From: an uncultured Mycoplasmatota bacterium
GTDB taxonomy: Bacteria; Bacillota_I; Bacilli_A; RF39; UBA660
Direction of reading: 5' to 3'
NCBI GenBank assembly: GCA_947645535.1
Contig: CANSDD010000002.1
Span: 1 to 32,225 of the forward strand
DNA: 32,225 nucleotides
Every line of letters begins with the position of its first letter. Position 1 is the first letter of the stretch. Of the stretch, positions 23,064-30,300 are shown piece after piece. The position numbers and the translations under genes are program-made. Below the pieces are notes generated by a model. That model was given only the letters and a program-made list of their open reading frames with translations. It had not been told where the DNA came from and ran no database searches.

Positions 23064-23950
23064 TATTTTTTTTCTTTTAACATTTCACTAATTGTTGTTC
23101 CAATTGTAGCTATATTTTGTAGTTCTGATGGAACAATAATTTTTGTTGATTGACCATTTGCAACATTCGTTAGAGCTTCAAAACTCTTAAGTGTAAGTAC
23201 TGATGAGTCTGCTTTCGCTTCTTTTAATAAACGAATTCCTTCTGCTTCTGCTGTTTTTAATTTAATAATTGCTTCTGCTTCACCTTCTGCTTTTTTAATT
23301 TTTGATTCCTTATCTGCTTCAGCTCTTAAAATCGCACTTTCTTTTTCTCCCTCAGCAATTAAGATACTAGATTTCTTTTCTCCTTCTGCTTGAAGAATTT
23401 TTTCTCTTCTCTCACGTTCTGCACGCATTTGTTTTTCCATCGCTTCTTGTATATCCCTAGGTGGAATAATATTTTTTACTTCTACACGATTTACTTTAAT
23501 TCCCCAAGGATCTGTTGCTTCATCTAAGATAGAACGCATTTTTGAATTGATAATATCTCTTGAGGTAAGAGTTTGATCTAATTCTAATTCTCCAATAATA
23601 TTACGAAGTGTTGTAGCAGTTAAATTTTCAATTGCACTAATTGGATTTTCTACTCCATAAGTATATAATTTTGCATCTGTAATTTGAAAATAAACAACTG
23701 TATCTATTTGCATTGTGACATTATCTTTTGTAATAACTGGTTGTGGATCAAAATCTTTTACAATTTCTTTTAATACTACTTGATTCGCAACTCTATCTAA
23801 AAATGGCAATTTAAAATGTAATCCATTTTTCCATGTTGTATAATAAGATCCTACCCTTTCAATAACATATGTTTTTGCCTGAGGCACTATTTTTACATTA
23901 GGTATAATTAGTACTGCAGCAAGCACTAATAAAATTAAAAATACTTCCAT
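23063..23950 (-). CDS. SPFH-domain (stomatin/QmcA-like) membrane protein
   Basis: The 295 residues have an N-terminal membrane anchor (1-17), then the SPFH domain (KIVPQAKTYVIERVGSYYTT, TKDNVTMQIDTVVYFQI, NRVEVKNIIPPRDIQEAMEK) and a coiled coil at about 170-250 with Ala/Glu/Lys repeats such as AEGEKESAILRAEADKESK. These proteins form large ring assemblies in membrane microdomains and work with an NfeD partner, here encoded just upstream (3-base gap). GGAGTAG precedes the ATG. Confidence 0.95.
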   Translation of the reverse strand: MEVFLILLVLAAVLIIPNVKIVPQAKTYVIERVGSYYTTWKNGLHFKLPFLDRVANQVVLKEIVKDFDPQPVITKDNVTMQIDTVVYFQITDAKLYTYGVENPISAIENLTATTLRNIIGELELDQTLTSRDIINSKMRSILDEATDPWGIKVNRVEVKNIIPPRDIQEAMEKQMRAERERREKILQAEGEKKSSILIAEGEKESAILRAEADKESKIKKAEGEAEAIIKLKTAEAEGIRLLKEAKADSSVLTLKSFEALTNVANGQSTKIIVPSELQNIATIGTTISEMLKEKK

Positions 23951-23953
23951 AAT

Positions 23954-24376
23954 CTACTCCTCTACTTTCTCTACTTTTAGTTTCACACCATCTATTCCTA
24001 AAATTTTGACAATACTATCCTTTGGAATTTTCTTATTACTAGAAGCACTCCATTTCTTTCCATCTACTTTTACTTCTCCAATAACATTTCTAGAAATCTC
24101 TTCTGTAACAATTCCTTCCATTCCAATAATCCTATCAAAATTTGTTTTTTCTTCTTTTTTAGGTTTCAAGAATTTTAACAGTATTGGTCTTGTTGTAATA
24201 AGTAAGAAAATTCCTAGAATTACAAAAATACCAAATTGTAATACAAAATTATCATTTGTAAGTGAAACAATTAAAGCTACTAATGCGCTTACAACAAACC
24301 AAATTGTTGTTAAGCCTATTGTCATACATTCTACTAATGTTAGTAAAATGACAACTCCTAACCATATATAAGACAT
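23954..24376 (-). CDS. NfeD-like membrane protein
   Basis: This is a short NfeD: three or four N-terminal membrane spans (WLGVVILLTLVECMTIGLTT, FGIFVILGIFLLITTRPILL) and a C-terminal OB fold (IIGMEGIVTEEI, GEVKVDGKKWSAS, DSIVKILGIDGVKLKV). The frame is open to 24385, but AGGTG is best spaced for the ATG at 24376, giving 140 residues. NfeD OB folds bind the SPFH partner encoded next. The promoter at 24394-24422 starts this operon with a leader of only about 11 nt. Confidence 0.9.
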   Translation of the reverse strand: MSYIWLGVVILLTLVECMTIGLTTIWFVVSALVALIVSLTNDNFVLQFGIFVILGIFLLITTRPILLKFLKPKKEEKTNFDRIIGMEGIVTEEISRNVIGEVKVDGKKWSASSNKKIPKDSIVKILGIDGVKLKVEKVEE

Positions 24377-24393
24377 GTACATCACCTAATTTC

Positions 24394-24422
24394 ATTATAC
24401 ACTAATTTTAACAAAAATTCAA
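24394..24422 (-). promoter_or_regulatory. Promoter of the nfeD-SPFH-CPBP operon
   Basis: TTGAAT (24422-24417), a 17-base spacer and a perfect TATAAT (24399-24394) on the minus strand. Confidence 0.75.
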
Positions 24423-24470
24423 ATAATGGTTATTTCTATATTATATGTATCATATATTACTTCTAACACA

Positions 24471-24493
24471 AAAAGTCCTATGATTGGACTTTT
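24471..24493 (-). terminator. Intrinsic terminator after the small exported-protein gene
   Basis: On the minus strand AAAAGTCC and GGACTTTT form an 8-bp stem around a 7-base loop, followed by TG and further T. It overlaps the stop codon of the gene it ends. Confidence 0.75.
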
Positions 24494-24927
24494 ATTTTAC
24501 TTTCAAATGCTTCAATTTCACTTTCCCTACCATATACTTCTATAGATACTAATTTTAATCCATAAAAATAAATTCTTTCTACTTCTCTTTGATAACCTAA
24601 TGATTTAAATTTATTTGAAATCTTATTTTCTATTTCCAACAAATTCCCATCTAATAAAGAATATTCAAAATTATCATCACTAAATTTAGCTAAATATAAT
24701 TCTGGTATTTCATATTCTATCCTTCTTAAAGAAACTCCATTCAATAAAGAGGTGATATTTTTAGTTGTAATCGCCCTCTTTGAAACATCTATTTTTCTTA
24801 CTACAAAATTATTTTCACTATCATAGTTTAAATAGTTTTCTATAAATGTTGGCTCTAATTTTTCTCCCTTATACCATAATAGTAAACTTAATATCATTAA
24901 AAAGATAATAGCACACCACTTTTTCAC
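24478..24927 (-). CDS. Hypothetical exported or membrane-anchored protein
   Basis: I do not recognise the family. The frame is open from a GTG at 24954, but AGAGGTG sits 5 bases before GTG 24927, which I choose as the start (149 residues, MKKWCAIIFLMILSLLLWYK). That is a signal peptide or N-terminal anchor. The rest is soluble, with an alpha/beta look (VVRKIDVSKRAITTKNITSL, FGLKLVS-type strands, a final EIEAFESKIKV). It lies 61 bases after the D,D-carboxypeptidase gene and may be cotranscribed with it, which hints at an envelope or sporulation role. Confidence 0.7.
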   Translation of the reverse strand: MKKWCAIIFLMILSLLLWYKGEKLEPTFIENYLNYDSENNFVVRKIDVSKRAITTKNITSLLNGVSLRRIEYEIPELYLAKFSDDNFEYSLLDGNLLEIENKISNKFKSLGYQREVERIYFYGLKLVSIEVYGRESEIEAFESKIKVQS

Positions 24928-24987
24928 AATGTCACCTCTTTTATAGAATGACACTTTTTTACAAATTTATAAGAAAAAAATATAGAA

Positions 24988-26211
24988 TTATAATTTTAAT
25001 TTTCTATATATTTTTTTTAAAATAATAAAACACATAACAATAAAGGAGAAAATGATTCCTAAAATTATAACTTCGATTTTATGTTCTATTACATAGTTTT
25101 TGATATCTAAAGAAACTTTTTGATTTAAAATAATATCTTTTGTTGCTATTACATCTCCATCATAACGAATTGTTAACATTCCAAGTTTAGTTCCTTTTTT
25201 TATAAATGGATCTACTTCTATAATACCATCATATTCAAATTCTAAATCCTTTTTTTTAAAATCTTTTGGAACATATTTTTGAATATTCTCATCAGCATAT
25301 ATTGATATATTTTTTTCTTTTGCGTATTTAGTACCTATTTCTAATATTATATCTTCTTTTTCTATGACAAATTGATTGCTAAAATTTTCTATAAAATATC
25401 CATATATTGTTCTAGCATCTAATAAATGATATGGGGTTTTTCCATAAGGAGCACGTGCTGTAACAAGCATATAATGGACATTATCATATTCAGCAACGCT
25501 TGCTAAACAAAGTCCTGCATCAAAAGTAGAACCTGTTTTCCCACCTTTTACATATTCCATATCTAATCCATATCTTTTTAAATTTTTAGAAGTTGTACTT
25601 TGAAATATCAAACTTTTATCACTAATTGTATAAGAAGGATTTGTAATCATTTCTTTAAAATCTTCATTTTGAAGTGCATATTTAAAAATAGTCGCTACAT
25701 CTTCTACAGTAGAATAATGATTTTCTTCATCTAGTCCTGTCTCATTCATAAAATGTGTATTTTTTAAGTTTAATTCTTCTGCTTTTTGATTCATTAAATC
25801 AATAAAGTTTTCTCTTCCACCTGCTACTGTCCTAGTTAAAGCCAAAGCGGCATCCGCTCCAGATGGAAGTAATAATCCATATAATAAATCTCTATATGTT
25901 ACAATTTGTCCTATACTAAAGCCAGCAACAGAGGCATTTGCTTCTTCTAAACCTTCAAAGTCTGAAGATGTAAGTACAATTCTTTCTTCTAAATCATGAA
26001 TATGTTCAAGCGCTACAATAGCAGTCATAATCTTCGTCATAGAGGCAATTGAAATTTTTTCCCCACTATCTTTTTCGTATAAAACTTTATCTTCATCTAA
26101 ATTATATAAAATAACATTTTCTGATATTACATCTAATTCTACAGCTTGTACAACTGGAATGAAAATTGTAAATACCAAAAATACAATCAAATAACGAATA
26201 TATTTTTCCAT
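24988..26211 (-). CDS. dacF: D-alanyl-D-alanine carboxypeptidase (low-mass PBP, DacF/PBP5-like)
   Basis: This serine peptidase trims the terminal D-Ala of peptidoglycan stem peptides outside the membrane. AAAGGAATG precedes ATG 26211, which I prefer to the upstream ATG at 26277; the product has 407 residues and starts with a signal peptide cleaved after VVQA. The active-site set is ASMTK (Ser57, Lys60), LPSGADAA (SGA where many have SGN) and KGGKTGS. A C-terminal beta domain and a membrane anchor (VIILGIIFSFIVMCFIIL) follow. The gene could equally be called dacA or dacB; the symbol is by similarity to the sporulation-linked type. Confidence 0.92.
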   Translation of the reverse strand: MEKYIRYLIVFLVFTIFIPVVQAVELDVISENVILYNLDEDKVLYEKDSGEKISIASMTKIMTAIVALEHIHDLEERIVLTSSDFEGLEEANASVAGFSIGQIVTYRDLLYGLLLPSGADAALALTRTVAGGRENFIDLMNQKAEELNLKNTHFMNETGLDEENHYSTVEDVATIFKYALQNEDFKEMITNPSYTISDKSLIFQSTTSKNLKRYGLDMEYVKGGKTGSTFDAGLCLASVAEYDNVHYMLVTARAPYGKTPYHLLDARTIYGYFIENFSNQFVIEKEDIILEIGTKYAKEKNISIYADENIQKYVPKDFKKKDLEFEYDGIIEVDPFIKKGTKLGMLTIRYDGDVIATKDIILNQKVSLDIKNYVIEHKIEVIILGIIFSFIVMCFIILKKIYRKLKL

Positions 26212-26345
26212 TTTTGCTTCATTCCTTTCACTTTGTTCAAGGTACGCATGACTATGAACAATATAATTATTTTTCAAGTTATTTATGATTATTAGTATGC
26301 TATGATTGATTCTATAAAATTATACGATAAAAAATCATATTATTT

Positions 26346-27608
26346 TTAGCCTTCTTCATAAGGAATTATTTCTGTTACAAATGTAAATTTTTTTCCTAAA
26401 TTATTTGATAAATATAAGGCTTTCAGATTTCCATATTCACCATCTGCTCCTTGTCCTACAATGACATACAACATGTCATCTTCAAAAACAGGTATTTGTG
26501 GCATATCATAAGTTTCTAAAAATGATAATTGGGGATTTACTTTTGATAGAGCTAGATTAAATTTTCCTTCTTCAAAAATCACTTTTTCAAAATGATTTCC
26601 TCCATCTTCACTTCGGTATAAAACACCTGATGTTCCATTTGCTTTATTATCTGTAATAAACATAATTTGTTCATTTATAATATTATATTCAGATGAGGTG
26701 TGAAGAGATTCTAAATCATTTTCAATTGTTTCAAATGTCTCTCCTCCATCAATAGTTTTTAAAATACGCACTCCAATAACTCCTCCTAATGAATTTCCAC
26801 ATACAGTAAATACATAACCAATTTTTTCTGACACAAAATGTACATATATAATTGGTTCATCTACTGGAATGTTTAATTTTTCAAAACTTCCTTTTTTATT
26901 ATTAGAATAATAAACATTTTTATAATCTGCTAATAAAGTTACATTTTCTGATATTTGATACATTCCATCTTCTATTTTATACTCTTTTTCTAGACTTAAT
27001 GGTTCTATATCAGCTTTCACATAAGTTTCCCCTTTATCATACGTTAAGTAAATACTTCCATTTTGAATTTTGTAAAAATAAATATTTTCCTGTTCCTTTT
27101 CTCTAAGCTCTGCAATATCCTTATAATATTCTTCTTCTCTTTCAAAGCGACCTGATTTATTACCGTCTTCTAAATCATACTGCACAATTGTTGTTCTACT
27201 ACTTACATGATAAAGTTCACTTTCTTTTTCAAAAGTTAATACCCAATTACAATAAAGTGCACCATTCTTTTTCTCATATATGCCTAAATTCTTGGTTTTA
27301 AAAAAAGGAGAATATTTTGGAAAAAGCGTTAAGTTAATTAAAACTTGATTATCATTTAATATTTCAATATCATTTATTTGATAATCCTTTAAAGCTTTAT
27401 GAAACCATACATATTGTTCTTTATATTGTTCTAAATAAGAATATAGAAAAGATCTACTAACGTCTTCTAAATCTTGGCTTTTGATTTCTACTTGAAAATG
27501 GGTAATATCTAATGTTTTATGAAATGTAAATTGTAATAAAAAGAAACTAAGTATTAAAATGATAATCAGTATTATTGTCATTAAACATATTTTTATTTGT
27601 ACTTTCAT
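26346..27608 (-). CDS. Membrane-anchored BNR/Asp-box repeat protein
   Basis: The 420 residues begin with one membrane anchor (IKICLMTIILIIILILSFFL, residues 4-24) and continue outside the cell. The second half has Asp-box repeats: TYDKGETYVKA, KTIDGGETFETI, YRSEDGGNHFEKV and LSNNLGKKFTFV. Such repeats mark beta-propellers of the sialidase/YCF48 type, but the catalytic arginines of sialidases are not apparent, so a binding or scaffold role is more likely. AGGAGGCG precedes the ATG by 4 bases. It stands alone between an apparent pseudogene and dacF. Confidence 0.75.
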   Translation of the reverse strand: MKVQIKICLMTIILIIILILSFFLLQFTFHKTLDITHFQVEIKSQDLEDVSRSFLYSYLEQYKEQYVWFHKALKDYQINDIEILNDNQVLINLTLFPKYSPFFKTKNLGIYEKKNGALYCNWVLTFEKESELYHVSSRTTIVQYDLEDGNKSGRFEREEEYYKDIAELREKEQENIYFYKIQNGSIYLTYDKGETYVKADIEPLSLEKEYKIEDGMYQISENVTLLADYKNVYYSNNKKGSFEKLNIPVDEPIIYVHFVSEKIGYVFTVCGNSLGGVIGVRILKTIDGGETFETIENDLESLHTSSEYNIINEQIMFITDNKANGTSGVLYRSEDGGNHFEKVIFEEGKFNLALSKVNPQLSFLETYDMPQIPVFEDDMLYVIVGQGADGEYGNLKALYLSNNLGKKFTFVTEIIPYEEG

Positions 27609-27670
27609 AGTACGCCTCCTAACAAGATTATCTTTACTTAAAAGTTTCTTTTATAACACTCTATAATATA

Positions 27671-28057
27671 CTATTTCCTAACATTCTCTGCCTTCATACA
27701 TGTTAAGCTTTTCACTTTTGCTTTTTCATTAAATGATTCTGCATAGTAATTAGCTAGCTCATTTTGTGTTCCTGATATGAAACTATTGGTAGAAATATCA
27801 TATGCTTTTGTTATAAAAAATGTTCTATCATATTTATCTTCCCTAAAGAATACGATACTTCTTTCATTATATTCTAGCCATTCTCTCAATCCAGCTATAC
27901 CATCAGTATAATATGTTCCAATCTTTATTTGATGACCACAATTATTCAAAGTGACTTCCTCCCATGAATAATATTCTTCCAATTTTGAAGTAAATGTCAA
28001 TGTTAAAGTTTCATTTATCCTCTCTTCTCATATATTCATTTCATGCACAATTGACAT
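27671..28057 (-). pseudogene. Hypothetical gene interrupted by an in-frame TGA at codon 10
   Basis: A promoter, the ribosome site AGAAGGAAT and ATG 28057 open a frame MSIVHEMNI, then TGA (28030-28028), then EERINETLTLTFTSKLEEYY and on to TAA at 27671, all in one register: 128 codons in total. The TGA most simply replaces a TGG (Trp). Translation could restart at TTG 28000, but its spacing to the nearest ribosome site is poor. The body (CGHQIKIGTYYTDGIAGL, REWLEYNERSIVFFRED) matches nothing I know. The frame beyond the stop has no other lesion, so the mutation is recent or the stop is tolerated. Confidence 0.6.
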
Positions 28058-28074
28058 TTTTATTCCTTCTTTCT

Positions 28075-28109
28075 AAATATGATTATATCATATTTAGTAT
28101 TATTTTCAA
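28075..28109 (-). promoter_or_regulatory. Promoter with overlapping palindrome upstream of the interrupted gene
   Basis: TTGAAA (28109-28104), 16 bases and TATAAT (28087-28082) on the minus strand. The -10 box is centred in a perfect palindrome, AAATATGAT-TAT-ATCATATTT (28075-28095), which could be a repressor operator. Confidence 0.55.
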
Positions 28110-28123
28110 ACTTGTTCCATAAC

Positions 28124-28146
28124 AAAAAAGAGATTACATTTCTCTT
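28124..28146 (-). terminator. Intrinsic terminator of the MATE fusion gene
   Basis: On the minus strand AAGAGA (28146-28141) pairs with TCTCTT (28133-28128), followed by TTTTG. It overlaps the stop codon. Confidence 0.7.
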
Positions 28147-30122
28147 TCTTTTAATATTTTTTCAATTAATTCAGCTGATTTTTCTACTCCTAATATATCT
28201 ACATTTAAACTCAAATCATAATTGCTTGCATCTTTCCATTTTCTATTTGTATAATACTCATAGTGTTTCTCTCTTGCTTTATTGATTTTATCAATTTCTT
28301 TTTTTGCTATTTTTTTATCCAAACCATAATATTTTATACTTCTTTCTACTTTATGTTTTGAATCACTATAAAGAAAAATGCGAAATACATTTTTTTCTTC
28401 CTTTAATACATAATCAGCACATCTTCCAATAATAACACAAGAGCCTTTCTTAGCTATTTCTTTAATTGCTTTTGCCTCTGCCAAGAAAATAGTATCATCA
28501 TTACTTAAATTTTGAAAATAAGAACGATTTAATTCAGATAATAGATTTCCTTCTTTATTTTGCTCTTTTTCTCTTATATAAGATGCTGATAAGCCACTTT
28601 CAGTTGACACAATTTCAATCAAGTTTTTATCATATAAACTAATGTTAAGCTTATGTGCTAATAAATTACCTACATATCTGCCACCTGAACCATATTCACG
28701 ATTAATTGTAATAATTGGTCCTGCTTTTTGAACCCCTTTTATATCTTCTAATTTATTTATAGTTATTTCTTTATTTTCTTTTAAATGTTTTACTTCATAA
28801 AATAATAAAGAACTTGAAATTAGAAAAGCAAGTCCATCAGCAACAGGTCCTGCATATAAAACTCCCATAACTCCAAATAAACTTGATAAAATAAATGCTG
28901 CTGGAATAAAGATTAAAATTTGTCTTGATAAACTAAGTAATGCCGCTTTTCCAGATTTTCCAATTGCTTGAAAGAAAATTCCAGAAGAAATTTGAATTCC
29001 ATTAAATATTGTTAGCATTAAAAATATGCGAAATGTTAAACAAGCAAATTCATTATAAAGAACATCACCTGAACCAAATAATCCAATTAGTTTCTCTGGT
29101 ATTGTTTGGAATAATATAAATGCACATATTGAAATGAAAAGGCTAAGTGTTAAAACAATTTTTAATGTTTTCTTTACTCTATCATAATTTCTAGCACCAT
29201 AATTAAATCCAACAATTGGCTGGCTTCCTGCTGCTACTCCAATAATTATACTAGATAGAATTTGATTGATTTTCATAACTATTCCAAGTACTGTAATCGG
29301 TATTTCACTTCCAAATTTACTACTTGCTCCATATTTACTTAATAAATTATTTTGAACAGCAATAATCACTACAATAGACATTTGAGTAATAAAAGATGAA
29401 ATTCCAAGTAATGATACTTTTTTAGTATTCTCTATAGAAAAAGTCATTGTTTTTTTATTCATTTCAATTGATTTAAACTTTCTGATATATAAAATATTTA
29501 TTAAAAATGTTACAAATTGACTAATAATTGTTGCGATTGCAGCACCTTTTACTCCCATATCAAATACAAAAATAGCAATTGGATCTAATATAATATTTAG
29601 TATTGCTCCTACTACCATAGATGTCATTGCATATTTCGGTGATCCATCAGCACGAATGATTGAGTTAAAAGTTGTTCCTATCATCATAAATGGAATACCA
29701 AGTGCAATTACATATCCATAATCTAACGCATACTCTCTTAAATTATCTGTGCAACCAAATAAATTTAATAAATTAGGTAAGAAAAGAAGTGCAAATGCGC
29801 AAAAAAGAATTGAAATAATAACAGAAGAAAATATACCACTCCAAACTCCTTTTTGTGCTTCCTCTTTTTTCTTTTCCCCTAATTTTAAACTAAGAAATGC
29901 TGATGTCCCATCTCCAAACATAAGTGCAAATGCCAAACAAATGACAGTAATTGGAAATACTACATTTGTGGCTCCATTGCCTAAATAACCAACTCCCCAA
30001 CCAATAAAAATTTGATCAACTATATTGTAAAGTGCATTTACAACAAGTGAAATAATACAAGGAATAGAAAAAGCTTTTAATAGTTTTCCAATATTTTCTG
30101 TTCCTAAATCTAATTTTTTCAT
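28134..30122 (-). CDS. MATE-family efflux transporter fused to a cytidylate-kinase-like domain
   Basis: GAGGAGG lies 5 bases before ATG 30122, giving 662 residues; an upstream in-frame ATG at 30182 overlaps a -10 box and is not used. Residues 1 to about 445 are a MATE transporter with twelve spans (FSIPCIISLVVNALYNIVDQ, a NSIIRADGSPKYAM segment, PIVGFNYGARNYDRV). A charged linker leads to a kinase-like C-terminal domain (about 465-662): GPIITINREYGSGGRYVGNL with the P-loop, DKNLIEI, VIIGRCADYVL and YYTNRKWKDASNYDLSLNVD. This matches the Cytidylate_kin2 family. MATE proteins export cationic drugs with Na+ or H+ antiport; why a nucleotide-kinase fold is attached is unknown. Confidence 0.93.
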   Translation of the reverse strand: MKKLDLGTENIGKLLKAFSIPCIISLVVNALYNIVDQIFIGWGVGYLGNGATNVVFPITVICLAFALMFGDGTSAFLSLKLGEKKKEEAQKGVWSGIFSSVIISILFCAFALLFLPNLLNLFGCTDNLREYALDYGYVIALGIPFMMIGTTFNSIIRADGSPKYAMTSMVVGAILNIILDPIAIFVFDMGVKGAAIATIISQFVTFLINILYIRKFKSIEMNKKTMTFSIENTKKVSLLGISSFITQMSIVVIIAVQNNLLSKYGASSKFGSEIPITVLGIVMKINQILSSIIIGVAAGSQPIVGFNYGARNYDRVKKTLKIVLTLSLFISICAFILFQTIPEKLIGLFGSGDVLYNEFACLTFRIFLMLTIFNGIQISSGIFFQAIGKSGKAALLSLSRQILIFIPAAFILSSLFGVMGVLYAGPVADGLAFLISSSLLFYEVKHLKENKEITINKLEDIKGVQKAGPIITINREYGSGGRYVGNLLAHKLNISLYDKNLIEIVSTESGLSASYIREKEQNKEGNLLSELNRSYFQNLSNDDTIFLAEAKAIKEIAKKGSCVIIGRCADYVLKEEKNVFRIFLYSDSKHKVERSIKYYGLDKKIAKKEIDKINKAREKHYEYYTNRKWKDASNYDLSLNVDILGVEKSAELIEKILKEREM

Positions 30123-30137
30123 TTTTACCTCCTCACA

Positions 30138-30162
30138 GAAAAAAACACAAATATTTTTGTGC
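30138..30162 (-). terminator. Leader terminator (attenuator) in front of the MATE fusion gene
   Basis: On the minus strand CACAAA (30161-30156) and TTTGTG (30151-30146) form a stem around AATA, followed by seven T. It lies between the promoter and the GAGGAGG ribosome site, so full transcription of the transporter needs read-through. That is the layout of attenuation-controlled resistance genes. Confidence 0.65.
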
Positions 30163-30180
30163 ACGTGTTGTTCGTTAATC

Positions 30181-30209
30181 ATTATATCTCATAATGTTCG
30201 TTTCCAATT
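30181..30209 (-). promoter_or_regulatory. Promoter of the MATE fusion gene
   Basis: A perfect TATAAT (30186-30181) on the minus strand. The -35 region is weak: TTGGAA at 15 bases or AATTGG at 17 bases. The start near 30174 excludes the in-frame ATG at 30182 from the mRNA. Confidence 0.5.
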
Positions 30210-30268
30210 TAACCAATGCTTTCTCATTTTAACACACATTTTTTTTAAATTCAAGTAATTTTTAAATG

Positions 30269-30300
30269 AAAAAAATAAGAAAAATTTTTCCTTATTTTTT
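30269..30300. terminator. Terminator at the end of the helicase gene
   Basis: AAATAAG-GAAAAATTTTTC-TTATTT with T-rich flanks on both sides forms a hairpin readable from either strand. It overlaps the stop codon of the helicase gene. Confidence 0.6.

Noticed and set aside
27671..28057. Recoding of TGA as Trp (mycoplasma-type code)
   Set aside because: TGA ends the sortase frame and the small peptide at 561-653, and tryptophans throughout use TGG.
30123..30182. A 20-residue N-terminal extension of the MATE fusion from ATG 30182
   Set aside because: The ATG overlaps the TATAAT box and the extension spans a terminator hairpin; GAGGAGG fits the ATG at 30122.
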